Shown here piece after piece: positions 43,754-52,404 of a DNA stretch of 64,000 bases (its first letter is position 1; the number at the start of each line of letters is the position of its first letter). The stretch is from assembly GCA_963777905.1 (NCBI GenBank), contig CAVZSM010000027.1, forward strand, positions 62,001-126,000, read 5' to 3'. Both the position numbers and the translations under genes were made by a program. Origin of the DNA: Trebonia sp963777905 (GTDB lineage: Bacteria; Actinomycetota; Actinomycetes; Streptosporangiales; Streptosporangiaceae). The notes beneath the pieces were generated by a model. It saw only the letters and a list, made by a program, of their open reading frames with translations. It searched no databases and had not been told where the DNA came from.

Positions 43754-43892
43754 AGGCAATGGCTGGGCAGGGTAGCAGGGAGTGGCCGTTACCGGAAATG
43801 GCTATCCACAGGGGGCGGACATTCCAGGCGCGTTATCCACAGATCGCGATTGCCGCTTTCTCTGTCCTGCGCGGTCCGGGCAGCCTGGGGGC

Positions 43893-44951
43893 GTGGTATT
43901 CGAACTATCCGCTGAAGGCCAGGATCTCGTTGTGCGCCAGTCAGGCGTCGTTGCCTGCTGGCAGGCGCCTCGACTGGGGCTTACCGCCAATGAAGTGAGG
44001 GAACGTCTCAGGTACGGCGACTGGCAGCGGCTGCACCACGGGGTGTACGCAACGTTCACCGGCAGGCCGGACCGGGAGGCGCAACTGTGGGGCGCCCTGC
44101 TCCGCGCCGGGCCGGTCGCCGTCCTGAGCCATCACACCGCGGCCGAGCGTCACGGGCTGCTCCCCCGGCCGAGCGCCGCCATCCATGTCACCGTGGGCTC
44201 CAGGAACAATCCGGCGCGCAACCAGAAGATCCCCGGCGTCGTCGTGCACCGGTCGGACGTCATTCTCAGCAGGTGTCATCCCGCCATGACTCCGCCGTGC
44301 ACCCGCGTCGAGGAGACGGTGCTGGACCTGATCAAGGTCGCCAGGACGCCCGACGAGGCGTACGACTGGATCTGCCGGGCGCTCGGCCAGCGGCGCACGA
44401 CGGCGGAGCGGATCCATGCCGCGCTGCAAGCCCGCGAGAGGTTTCCCTTGCGTACGGAGACCGAGATAGCGCTCAACGATGCTGGCGAAGGCATGCTCTC
44501 GTGGCTGGAACGCCGGTACGTCCGTGGCGTGGAACGCTCGCACGGGCTACCGACGGCCAGCCGGCAGGCTCGCGTCCGGCACGAGGGCGGCAACAGGTAC
44601 CTGGACAATCTCTACGAGGCCTACCGGCTCTGCGTGGAACTCGACGGCGCGGTCGCCCATCCCGCCGAGAGTCGGTGGGCCGATAATCGAAGAGACCGGG
44701 CCAATCTCGCCGCGGCCCAGACCGCCACCATGCGCGTCGGATTCCTCGATCTCGTCGATCAGGCGCATCAGTGCCAGACCGCCGCGGAAATCGCCGCGGT
44801 GCTCAGCGGGCGCGGCCCCGGCGTCGGTCACCCGTGCCGCGCGCCAGCCTGCACGCTGACAAAGCCCTACGGCTTGGTCTGCAGGCCGCAGGAGCGGGTC
44901 GTCCGGCGCGGGGCTGGCCCGCGTGGGGTCTTACAATCTGGTCATGGCTGA
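43893..44951 (+). CDS. AbiEi-antitoxin-like / DUF559-type protein
   Basis: Starting at GTG 43893 (residues upstream in the same frame look non-coding), the protein has 352 residues. An N-terminal winged-helix domain (GLTANEVRERLRYGDWQRLH, HGVYATFTG) leads to PVAVLSHHTAAERHGLL, the pattern of AbiEi-family transcriptional antitoxins. The C-terminal part (EGGNRYLDNLYEAYRLCVEL, then DGAVAH) resembles Vsr/DUF559 endonuclease-like folds seen in stand-alone actinomycete members. No toxin (AbiEii nucleotidyltransferase) gene is adjacent, so a toxin-antitoxin role is doubtful. The 3' end overlaps the DUF1707 start by 8 nt. Confidence 0.7.
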   Translation: MVFELSAEGQDLVVRQSGVVACWQAPRLGLTANEVRERLRYGDWQRLHHGVYATFTGRPDREAQLWGALLRAGPVAVLSHHTAAERHGLLPRPSAAIHVTVGSRNNPARNQKIPGVVVHRSDVILSRCHPAMTPPCTRVEETVLDLIKVARTPDEAYDWICRALGQRRTTAERIHAALQARERFPLRTETEIALNDAGEGMLSWLERRYVRGVERSHGLPTASRQARVRHEGGNRYLDNLYEAYRLCVELDGAVAHPAESRWADNRRDRANLAAAQTATMRVGFLDLVDQAHQCQTAAEIAAVLSGRGPGVGHPCRAPACTLTKPYGLVCRPQERVVRRGAGPRGVLQSGHG

Positions 44952-45669
44952 TGACGCCTCCGCGCAGGCGCGCGAGGACCAGCGCGCGACACACGAGGAC
45001 CGGGACCGGGTGGTCGAGGTGCTCAGGCTGGCCGCAGGAGACGGCCGACTGACCTTGGAGGAACTCGACGAGCGGGTGGGGGCGGCCTTGACCGCGCGTA
45101 CCTACGGCGAACTCACGGCACTGGTATCGGACCTGCCGGCCGCGCGGGATACTCCGGCGGGCCCGCCCGGGGCGCCGGGGCCGAAGGACCTGGTCCGCAT
45201 CGAGTGCCACCATAGTGGTGCGCGGCGTGACGGCCAGTGGCTGGTGCCGCGGCGCATTCAGATCCAGGTCACCATCGGCAACGTGCTGCTGGATTTCACC
45301 CAGGCAATCCTCTCGTGGCCCGCGCTGCAGATCGACGTCCAGATCCACAGCGGCACCCTGACCCTGGTGACCAGGCCGGGCATCATGGTCGATACTGATG
45401 ACCTGGAAATCCTCCAGGCCAGCACCGTCAAGGTGCTCGCACCGTGGGATCCTGATGTGCCGGTCAGGTTCCGGATAGACGTGGCCGGCACGCTCGACGT
45501 CAGCAGCATCACGGCGCGCCCGCCGCGCCGGACGTTGTCGCAGCAGCTGCTGCGGCGGCGGCCCCTGCTGCAGGCTCTTCCGCCCCCCGTCCCTGACCGG
45601 CGGCGGTCCCTGCTGCAGGCCGGTCAACGATCTAGGTGTGTTATTCCGGGGGCATATCCCGCGGAATAA
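44944..45669 (+). CDS. DUF1707 (SHOCT-like) protein
   Basis: ATG 44944 begins MADDASAQAREDQRATHEDR. Residues ~20-65 (DRVVEVLRLAAGDGRLTLEE, LDERVGAALTARTYGEL) are the DUF1707 motif, usually at the N-terminus of proteins with a C-terminal beta-helical domain. The beta-rich C-half (VTIGNVLLDFTQAILSW, then SGTLTLVTRPGIMVDTDDL) fits that layout. The last ten residues (CVIPGAYPAE) and the stop are encoded by palindromic repeat A2, so the natural C-terminus has been set by insertion or overlap of the repeat. Confidence 0.8.
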   Translation: MADDASAQAREDQRATHEDRDRVVEVLRLAAGDGRLTLEELDERVGAALTARTYGELTALVSDLPAARDTPAGPPGAPGPKDLVRIECHHSGARRDGQWLVPRRIQIQVTIGNVLLDFTQAILSWPALQIDVQIHSGTLTLVTRPGIMVDTDDLEILQASTVKVLAPWDPDVPVRFRIDVAGTLDVSSITARPPRRTLSQQLLRRRPLLQALPPPVPDRRRSLLQAGQRSRCVIPGAYPAE

Positions 45670-45678
45670 CACACCTAG
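45632..45678. repeat. Palindromic repeat family A, copy 2
   Basis: The arms 45632-45652 and 45658-45678 pair at 20 of 21 positions around the loop CATAT. The core GTGTTATTCCGGGGG is identical to copy 1, while the outer stem differs on both sides in a complementary way (CTAG here, TAAA there). It contains the stop codon of the DUF1707 gene and lies 16 nt from the prcA stop. Confidence 0.85.
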
Positions 45679-45693
45679 GCATGAAGGATGGGG

Positions 45694-46587
45694 TTACGGC
45701 TTCGGGATGCCGTCGCCGCTGGCCGAGGGCGGGCCTGTGGGGGGTTCGTCTGAGGCCGGGGGGGTGGCTTCCGCTGCCTGGGCCGCGGGGGCGTCTGAGG
45801 CGGATTCTGGGGCCTCGGCGGCGGAGGCGGCGGAGGCGGCGGAGGCGGCGCGGCTTTCCGCCAGGAGTTCCTCCAGGCGCGGGCCGCGGAGGCGGCGGAA
45901 TGTGCGGTGGGCGCGGGCGCGGTCCAGGATCGCGACCTCCAGGTGGGCTGCGTTCAGCTCCGTGGCCTGGGCGCCGTTCCCCGCCGCCGAGCCCGAGCCG
46001 GAGCCCGAGCCCGAGCCCTGGGCGGGCGGGGCGGCGAGCGCTTCCAGCGCGGCGCCGAGCGCCTCGGTGAGCGTCATGTCGTCGTGGAAGCGCTCCTTCA
46101 GGGCGGCCGCCACCTGGTCGGCCTGGCCGCCGAAGGCGACGAAACCCGGCTCGTCGGACACCGAGCCGTCGAAGGTGATCCGGTAGATCTGGTCGTCGTC
46201 GGGCTTGACGCCGACCTCGGCCACCACGATCTCCACCTCGTACGGCTTGGTCGAGTCGGTGAAGATCCCGCCGAGCGTCTGCGCGTACCAGTTCGCGAGC
46301 GCCCGCGCCGTGACGTCACGGCGGTCGAACTGGTAGCCAGTGACGTCGGCGTACGTCACGCCGGCCTTGCGCAGCGCCTCGTACTCGTTGTACCGGCCGC
46401 CCGCCGCGAACGCGATCCGGTCGTACAGCTCGCTGATCTTGTGCAGCGCGGTGGAGGGGTTCGGCGCCACCATCAGGATGCCGCCCGCGTACTGCAGCGC
46501 GACGCAGCTGCGGCCGCGCGCGATCCGCGAGCGGGCGTAGTCGGCCTTGTCCCGCATGATCTGCTCGGGCGACACGTAAAACGGCAT
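45694..46587 (-). CDS. prcA: Proteasome alpha subunit
   Basis: The protein has about 297 residues from ATG 46587 (MPFYVSPEQIMRDKADYARS), the N-terminal gate helix of actinobacterial PrcA. It forms the outer rings of the 20S particle and contacts the ATPase ring. A Gly/Ser repeat (GSGSGSGSGS) and a long Ala/Pro/Ser-rich C-terminal tail after residue ~250 are longer than in mycobacteria. It follows prcB in the same operon. Confidence 0.95.
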   Translation of the reverse strand: MPFYVSPEQIMRDKADYARSRIARGRSCVALQYAGGILMVAPNPSTALHKISELYDRIAFAAGGRYNEYEALRKAGVTYADVTGYQFDRRDVTARALANWYAQTLGGIFTDSTKPYEVEIVVAEVGVKPDDDQIYRITFDGSVSDEPGFVAFGGQADQVAAALKERFHDDMTLTEALGAALEALAAPPAQGSGSGSGSGSAAGNGAQATELNAAHLEVAILDRARAHRTFRRLRGPRLEELLAESRAASAASAASAAEAPESASDAPAAQAAEATPPASDEPPTGPPSASGDGIPKP

Positions 46588-46642
46588 GGACACCGCGGGC
46601 GCTTCCTTTGCTTCAGGCTGGTTCGGGGTAAGAGGGGAAAGC

Positions 46643-47509
46643 TCAGCTACCGGTCCGCAGCGGAGCCCTCGGGCCGTCGGGCGAGCGCATCCGGCTCTGC
46701 ACGACCTGATCGGAGTACTCTTCGGACTCGGAGTCGGGCAGCCGCCGGTAGCCGTCGTCGGTGATCGTCGTGACGACGGGGAAAATCTTGCGCGGCAGGT
46801 CGGGGCCGCCGGTCGCGGAGTCGTCGTCGGCCGCGTCGTACAGCGCCTGCACGCAGGCGAGCACCGCGTCGGTCATCGGCATGTCGTCGGAGTACAGCTT
46901 TTTCAGCGAGCTCTTGGCGAACACCGACCCGGAGCCGATCGAGTGGAACCGGTGCTCCTCCCACGGGCCGCCCGCCACGTCGTAGCTGAAGATCCGGCCG
47001 ACCCCGGTCTCCTCGTCGTAGCCGGCGAACAGCGGGATCACGGCCAGCCCCTGTATGGCGGGCGCCAGGTTGTCCCTGACCATCTTGGCCAGCCGGTTCG
47101 CCTTGCCCTCGAGGGACAGCGACCGGCCCTCCATCTTCTCGTAGTGCTCGAGCTCCACCTGGAACAGCCGGGCGAACTCCAGCCCGATCGACGCCACGCC
47201 GGCGATCGCCATGGCGGAGAACTCGTCGCTGCGGAACACCTTCTCGACGTCCCGCTTGGAGATCACGTTGCCTGCGGTCGCCCGCCGGTCGCCCGCCAGC
47301 ACCACGCCGCGCTCGCACGCCGCGGCCACGATCGTCGTGGCGTGCGGCAAGTCCTTGATGAGGTCGCCGCCCGCCGGCAGCTGCAGCCCGGCCAGCGAGG
47401 CCGGCAGCAAGTCTGGGGCGTGCGTGGCCAGGAAGTGCGTGAACGACGGGATGCGCGCCGTCATGAAGGCCCCCGCTTGTCCGAGCCCGCCGTCGAAATG
47501 CCCGTTCAC
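46643..47509 (-). CDS. prcB: Proteasome beta subunit
   Basis: The protein has 288 residues. The first 57 form the propeptide (SFTHFLATHAPDLLP and AGGDLIKDLPHA), cleaved to expose the catalytic Thr58 in ATTIVAAACE. The nearby GDRRATAGN and SIGSGSVFAKSSLK are typical of active beta subunits. The residue before Thr is Ala instead of the more usual Gly. A later ATG at 47464 would shorten the propeptide. It degrades pupylated proteins inside the 20S chamber. Confidence 0.95.
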   Translation of the reverse strand: MNGHFDGGLGQAGAFMTARIPSFTHFLATHAPDLLPASLAGLQLPAGGDLIKDLPHATTIVAAACERGVVLAGDRRATAGNVISKRDVEKVFRSDEFSAMAIAGVASIGLEFARLFQVELEHYEKMEGRSLSLEGKANRLAKMVRDNLAPAIQGLAVIPLFAGYDEETGVGRIFSYDVAGGPWEEHRFHSIGSGSVFAKSSLKKLYSDDMPMTDAVLACVQALYDAADDDSATGGPDLPRKIFPVVTTITDDGYRRLPDSESEEYSDQVVQSRMRSPDGPRAPLRTGS

Positions 47510-47644
47510 GCGCCGCCTCCCTGCCCTGCCGGGTCGCTGCCCGGTTTTGATGTCCTTGAGCAGACACTACCGCCCGTTGCGGTAGTGAATGCACATGCCC
47601 CGAAGCGGGGCCTTTCGCCTACCGCGAACCCCGCGGCAGGCGTG

Positions 47645-47857
47645 TTACTGGCCGCCCTTCTGGACGTAGGACCTGACGAACTCCTCGGCGTTCTCCTCGA
47701 GCACCTCGTCGATCTCGTCCAGGATCGCGTCTACGTCGTCGGACAGCTTCTCGTGCCGTTCCTTGACTTCCTCGGCCGAGGCGGCCTGCTCCTCTTCGGT
47801 CTCCTCGGTGCGGCGGGTGGTCTGCCGCTGGCCGCCGGTGTCCTTGTTCGTCGCCAT
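47645..47857 (-). CDS. pup: Prokaryotic ubiquitin-like protein Pup
   Basis: This 70-residue, intrinsically disordered, acidic protein has a central coiled helix (EEVKERHEKLSDDVDAILDE) that docks on the ATPase and ends in GGQ. The terminal Gln must be deamidated to Glu by Dop before ligation to substrate lysines. Ribosome site GGAGGAACG precedes ATG 47857. It is the first gene of pup-prcB-prcA. Confidence 0.96.
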   Translation of the reverse strand: MATNKDTGGQRQTTRRTEETEEEQAASAEEVKERHEKLSDDVDAILDEIDEVLEENAEEFVRSYVQKGGQ

Positions 47858-47961
47858 CTGGCGTTCCTCCGTCTCTGAGGGGCACGACCCCTCAACAGCT
47901 CAACGTTATCGTCGCCAGCGACAGTCCCGCCCAACCCTCCGCAGCGGCATCACTTGGGCAA

Positions 47962-49479
47962 CTACTCCTGGGCCGTGAGGGCGGCGACGAGCTCGCCGGC
48001 GGTGCGACAGCGGTCGAGCAGGTCGCCGACGTGCGCCCTGGTGCCGCGCAGCGGCTCCAGGGTGGGGACCCGCTGCAGCGACTCCCGGCCGGGGATGTCG
48101 AAGATCACCGAGTCCCAGGAGGCGGCGGCCACCGCGTCCGCGTACTGCCGCAGGCAGCGGCCGCGGAAGTACGCCCTGGTGTCCTCAGGCGGGTTGTCGA
48201 CCGCCCAGGCGATCGCGTCCTCGTCGGTCAGCCGGACCATCCGGCCGCGCGCGGCGAGCCGGTTGTACAGCCCGCGGTCCTGCCGGACATCGGAGTACTG
48301 CAGGTCGAAGAGCTGGAGCTTCGGGTGGTCCCAGGACAGCCCGTCGCGCCGCCGGTAGCCCTCGAGCAGCTCCAGCTTCGCCACCCAGTCCAGCTCACGG
48401 GACAGCTGCATCGGGTCGTCGGCCAGCCGGCCGAGCACCGACTCCCAGCGGTCCAGGACGTCGGCCGTGGTCGGGTCCACGTCGGTGCCGTACTTGTCCT
48501 CGGTGTACTTGCGGGCCAGCTCCAGGTACTCGGTCTGCAGCTGGACCGCGGTCATCTTCCGCCCGTCCCGCAGCGTGACCAGGTGCCGCAGCGCCGGGTC
48601 GTGCGACACCGCGCGCAGGTCCGCGACCGGCGCCTCGATCGACAGGTCGCCGGACAGGAACTTGTCCTCGATCATCGCGAGCACCAGCGCGGTGGTGCCC
48701 ACCTTCAGGTAGGTGGCCACCTCGCTCATGTTCGCGTCGCCGATGATCACGTGCAGCCGCCGGTACTTCTCCGGGTCGGCGTGCGGCTCGTCGCGGGTGT
48801 TGATGATCGGCCGCTTCAGCGTCGTCTCCAGGCCGACCTCGACCTCGAAGAAGTCCGCCCGCTGCGAAATCTGGAACCCCGTGCCGCGCCCGTCGGCGCC
48901 GATCCCGACCCGGCCCGCGCCGCAGACCACCTGGCGGGTCACGAAGAACGGCGTCAGGTACCGCACGATGTCGGCGAACGGCGTCGAGCGGCGCATCAGG
49001 TAGTTCTCGTGGCAGCCGTACGACGCGCCCTTGTTGTCGGTGTTGTTCTTGTACAGCTGAATGGGGTGCGAGCCAGGCACGGTCGCGGCCTTGGCCGCGG
49101 CCTCCGCCATGATCCGCTCCCCCGCCTTGTCCCAGATCACCACCGACAGCGGGTTGGTGCACTCAGGGGCGGAGTACTCCGGGTGCGCGTGATCCACGTA
49201 CAGCCGCGCCCCGTTGGTGAGGATGACGTTGGCCAGCCCCAGGTCCTCGTCGGTGAGCTGGGTCGAGTCGGCCGCCTCCCTGGCGAGGTCGAACCCGCGC
49301 GCGTCGCGCAGCGGGTTCTCCTCCTCGAAGTCCCAGCGGGCGCGCCTGGCACGTGCGGCGGTAGCCGCCTGGTAGGCGTTGACGATCTGCGATGAGGTCA
49401 CCATCGCGTTGGCACCCGGCTGGCCGGGTACGGAGATGCCGTACTCGGTCTCGGTGCCCATGACCCGCAGCACGCTCAT
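47962..49479 (-). CDS. dop: Pup deamidase/depupylase
   Basis: The enzyme has 505 residues of the carboxylate-amine-ligase fold shared with PafA: N-terminal GTETEYGISVPGQPGANAM, then NGARLYVDHAHPEYSAPECT with the catalytic Asp region. NKGASYGCHENYLM and RDEPHADPEKYRRLH follow. The long loop after residue ~40 distinguishes Dop from the PafA ligase. It converts Pup-Gln to Pup-Glu and removes Pup from substrates. PafA is not in the window. Confidence 0.94.
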   Translation of the reverse strand: MSVLRVMGTETEYGISVPGQPGANAMVTSSQIVNAYQAATAARARRARWDFEEENPLRDARGFDLAREAADSTQLTDEDLGLANVILTNGARLYVDHAHPEYSAPECTNPLSVVIWDKAGERIMAEAAAKAATVPGSHPIQLYKNNTDNKGASYGCHENYLMRRSTPFADIVRYLTPFFVTRQVVCGAGRVGIGADGRGTGFQISQRADFFEVEVGLETTLKRPIINTRDEPHADPEKYRRLHVIIGDANMSEVATYLKVGTTALVLAMIEDKFLSGDLSIEAPVADLRAVSHDPALRHLVTLRDGRKMTAVQLQTEYLELARKYTEDKYGTDVDPTTADVLDRWESVLGRLADDPMQLSRELDWVAKLELLEGYRRRDGLSWDHPKLQLFDLQYSDVRQDRGLYNRLAARGRMVRLTDEDAIAWAVDNPPEDTRAYFRGRCLRQYADAVAAASWDSVIFDIPGRESLQRVPTLEPLRGTRAHVGDLLDRCRTAGELVAALTAQE

Positions 49480-49501
49480 AGTTGTCCAGCGTAATGCGTG
49501 C

Positions 49502-51298
49502 TCAGAGGTACTGGCCCGTGTTCGCGACCGTATCGATGGAACGGCCCGCCTCGGTGCCCTGCTTGCCCGAGACCAGGGTGCGGATGTAGACGATGCGCTC
49601 GCCCTTCTTACCGGAGATGCGCGCCCAGTCGTCGGGGTTGGTCGTGTTCGGCAGGTCTTCGTTCTCGCTGAACTCGTCGACGCAGGCCGCCAGCAGGTGG
49701 GCGACGCGGATGCCCTTCTGCCCGGTGTCGAGGAACTCCTTGATGGCCATCTTCTTGGCGCGGGCCACGATGTTCTCGATCATGGCGCCGGAGTTGAAGT
49801 CCTTGAAGTACAGGACTTCCTTGTCGCCGTTGGCGTAGGTGACCTCGAGGAAGCGGTTCTCCTCGGTCTCGCTGTACATCCGCTCCACGGTGCGCAGGAT
49901 CATCTCATCCACCGTGGCCTGCAGCGAGCTGCCGTGCTCCTTCAGGTCATCGGGGTGCAGCGGGAGTTCCTTGAGCACGTACTTGGAGAAGATGTCCTTG
50001 GCCGCCTCGGCGTCCGGCCGCTCGATCTTGATCTTGACGTCCAGCCGGCCGGGCCGCAGGATCGCCGGGTCGATCATGTCCTCGCGGTTGGAGGCGCCGA
50101 TGACGATGACGTTCTCCAGGCCCTCCACGCCGTCGATCTCCGACAGCAGCTGCGGGACGATCGTGTTCTCCACGTCGGAGGAGACGCCGGAGCCGCGGGT
50201 CCGGAAGATCGAGTCCATCTCGTCGAAGAACACGATCACCGGCATGCCCTCGGACGCCTTCTCCCGCGCCCGCTGGAAGACCAGCCGGATGTGCCGCTCG
50301 GTCTCGCCGACGTACTTGTTCAGCAGCTCCGGGCCCTTGATGTTGAGGAAGAAGCTCTTCCCCTCCTGCTGCTTGCCAGCGCTGCCGCCGCCGTCCGCGT
50401 CCGCGGCCGTCTTCGCCGCGACCTGCTTGGCCAGCGAGTTCGCCACCGCCTTGGCGATCAGCGTCTTGCCGCAGCCGGGCGGGCCGTACAGCAGCACGCC
50501 CTTCGGCGGCTTCAGCTGGTGCTCGCGGAACAGGTCCGCGTGCAGGTACGGCAGCTCGATCGCGTCGCGGATCTGCTCGATCTGCGACGACAGGCCGCCG
50601 ATGTCGTGGTAGGAGATGTCCGGGACCTCTTCGAGGATCAGCTCCTCGACCTCGGCCTTCGGGATCCGCTCGTAAACGTAACCGGAGCGCGGCTCCAGCA
50701 GCAGCGAGTCGCCGCCGCGCAGCACCTGGTCGAGCAGCGGCGCGGCCAGCCGGACGATCCGCTCCTCGTCGGCGTGCGAGATCACCAGCGCCCGCTCGCC
50801 GTCCGCCAGGATCTCCTTGAGCATGACGACTTCGCCGATGGTCTCGTAGTCCTGGGCGATGACGATGTTCAGCGCCTCGTTGAGCACGACCTCCTGGCCG
50901 GGCCGCAGCGCCTCCAGGTCGACGTTCGGGCTGACGTTCACCCGCATCTTGCGGCCGCCGGTGAACACGTCGGCGGTGGTGTCCTCGCGCGCGGCGAGGA
51001 ACACGCCGAAGCCGGACGGCGGCTGAGCCAGCCGGTCGACTTCCTCCTTGAGCGCCACGATCTGGTCCCTGGCCTCGCGCAGTGTCGAGGCCATGCGCTC
51101 GTTCTGCGAGGTGACCGAAGTCAGCGACGCCTCTGTCTCGCGGAGCCGTTCCTCCAGCAAGCGAACCTGGCGCGGTGAATCAGCGAGCCTGCGGCGCAAC
51201 ACCGCGATCTCCTCATCGAGGAAGGAGATCTGCGCGGTAAGGCTGGACACCTCATCGTCGTGCCGCGAAGCCCGTCCGCCCTCTTCTCTGGCTGCCAC
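49502..51298 (-). CDS. arc: Proteasome-associated AAA ATPase (Mpa/ARC)
   Basis: The protein has about 598 residues from GTG 51298, with GGGAGGAGG 8 nt upstream. An N-terminal coiled coil (SLTAQISFLDEEIAVLRRRL) captures Pup. Two OB-fold domains lead to an AAA module with Walker A YGPPGCGKT, Walker B VIVFFDEMDSIFRTRG and arginine-finger region DMIDPAILRPGRLD. The C-terminal GQYL is the tail that inserts into PrcA pockets. It unfolds pupylated proteins. It is 22 nt upstream of dop. Confidence 0.96.
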   Translation of the reverse strand: MAAREEGGRASRHDDEVSSLTAQISFLDEEIAVLRRRLADSPRQVRLLEERLRETEASLTSVTSQNERMASTLREARDQIVALKEEVDRLAQPPSGFGVFLAAREDTTADVFTGGRKMRVNVSPNVDLEALRPGQEVVLNEALNIVIAQDYETIGEVVMLKEILADGERALVISHADEERIVRLAAPLLDQVLRGGDSLLLEPRSGYVYERIPKAEVEELILEEVPDISYHDIGGLSSQIEQIRDAIELPYLHADLFREHQLKPPKGVLLYGPPGCGKTLIAKAVANSLAKQVAAKTAADADGGGSAGKQQEGKSFFLNIKGPELLNKYVGETERHIRLVFQRAREKASEGMPVIVFFDEMDSIFRTRGSGVSSDVENTIVPQLLSEIDGVEGLENVIVIGASNREDMIDPAILRPGRLDVKIKIERPDAEAAKDIFSKYVLKELPLHPDDLKEHGSSLQATVDEMILRTVERMYSETEENRFLEVTYANGDKEVLYFKDFNSGAMIENIVARAKKMAIKEFLDTGQKGIRVAHLLAACVDEFSENEDLPNTTNPDDWARISGKKGERIVYIRTLVSGKQGTEAGRSIDTVANTGQYL

Positions 51299-51443
51299 GG
51301 CCCTCACCTCCTCCCGGGAGCGTTTCTACCCCGACCTTACCTATCTGGAGCACTTAACTAACATCTCAGCGCGTGTTCATCTGCTTACTGGTCTAGCCCA
51401 CAAGGGAGAAACCGCAGGTTATCGGGCTATTGCTCGCCCAATG

Positions 51444-52379
51444 TTACATTTCTGTCGCGTACGGTTGCGTATTTTTTTCGTCCTCGGCGGAATGCGCGCC
51501 CTTGGCCGGGCGGCGGCGGCGCGGCGGCGCGGTCACCCCGGGGGCGAGCCGCCGCGCGGTCACCAGGAAACCGGTGTGCCCGATCATCCGGTGGTCCGGC
51601 CGCACCGCGAGCCCGTCCAGGTGCCAGCCGCGCGCCATCGTCTCCCACGCGGCCGGCTCGAAGAACCCGCCGTGCGCGCGCAGGTCCTCGGTCACCCGCG
51701 ACAGCTGGGTCGTGGTGGCCACGTAGCAGCAGATGAGCCCGCCGGGCGCCAGCACCGCCGCCGCGTCGGGCAGGCACTCCCAGGGCGCGAGCATGTCGAG
51801 GATGACCCGGTCGAAAGAGACGCCGGCAGGGTCCCCGGAGTCGGCGGGGGACGTTCCGGACAATGATTCAAGGGCGGCCGGGGCGGACAGGTCGCCGGTC
51901 ACCAGCCGCCACCAGCCGGGAGTCTCGCCGAAGTACTTCGCCACGTTCGCCGCGGCGATCGCGGCGAAGTCGGGGCGCCGCTCGAACGACACCAGCCGCC
52001 CTGACGGGGCGGACCCCACCGCGCGCAGCAGCCAGCAGGACAGCGCCCCGGAGCCAGCGCCCGCCTCGAGCACCCGCGCGCCGGGGAAGATGTCGGCGTA
52101 GGCGAGGATCTGCGCCGCGTCCTTCGGGTAGACGATCGTGGCGCCGCGCTTCATGGCCAGCGTGTAGTCGGCGAGCAGCGGCCGCAGCGCCACGTAGCCG
52201 GTGCCGCCCGCGGCGACCACCACGCTGCCTTCCGGCGCGCCGATCAGGTCGTCGTGGCTGAGCGAGCCGCGGTGCGTGTGGAACGTGGCGCCCTTCTGGA
52301 GGACGACCTGGTGCATGCGGCCCTTGGGGTCGGTGAGCTGCACCAGGTCCCCTGCCGCGAACGGTCCGCGTCGTGTCAC
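51444..52379 (-). CDS. trmI: tRNA (adenine-58-N1)-methyltransferase
   Basis: The 311 residues have an N-terminal beta domain (DLVQLTDPKGRMHQVVLQKG), YPKDAAQILAYADIFPGARV and the SAM motif VLEAGAGSGALSCWLLRAVG, then FDRVILDMLAPWECL. TrmI commonly lies beside the proteasome ATPase gene in actinomycetes, as here. The last ~30 residues are a basic, Arg-rich tail. It methylates A58 in the tRNA T-loop using S-adenosylmethionine. Confidence 0.93.
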   Translation of the reverse strand: MTRRGPFAAGDLVQLTDPKGRMHQVVLQKGATFHTHRGSLSHDDLIGAPEGSVVVAAGGTGYVALRPLLADYTLAMKRGATIVYPKDAAQILAYADIFPGARVLEAGAGSGALSCWLLRAVGSAPSGRLVSFERRPDFAAIAAANVAKYFGETPGWWRLVTGDLSAPAALESLSGTSPADSGDPAGVSFDRVILDMLAPWECLPDAAAVLAPGGLICCYVATTTQLSRVTEDLRAHGGFFEPAAWETMARGWHLDGLAVRPDHRMIGHTGFLVTARRLAPGVTAPPRRRRPAKGAHSAEDEKNTQPYATEM

Positions 52380-52404
52380 GCGCTAGAGACTAGTGGCTGC
52401 ACGC

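Noticed and set aside
43893..45669. A type IV toxin-antitoxin pair
   Set aside because: The AbiEi-like protein has no AbiEii nucleotidyltransferase next to it; the following gene is a DUF1707 protein.
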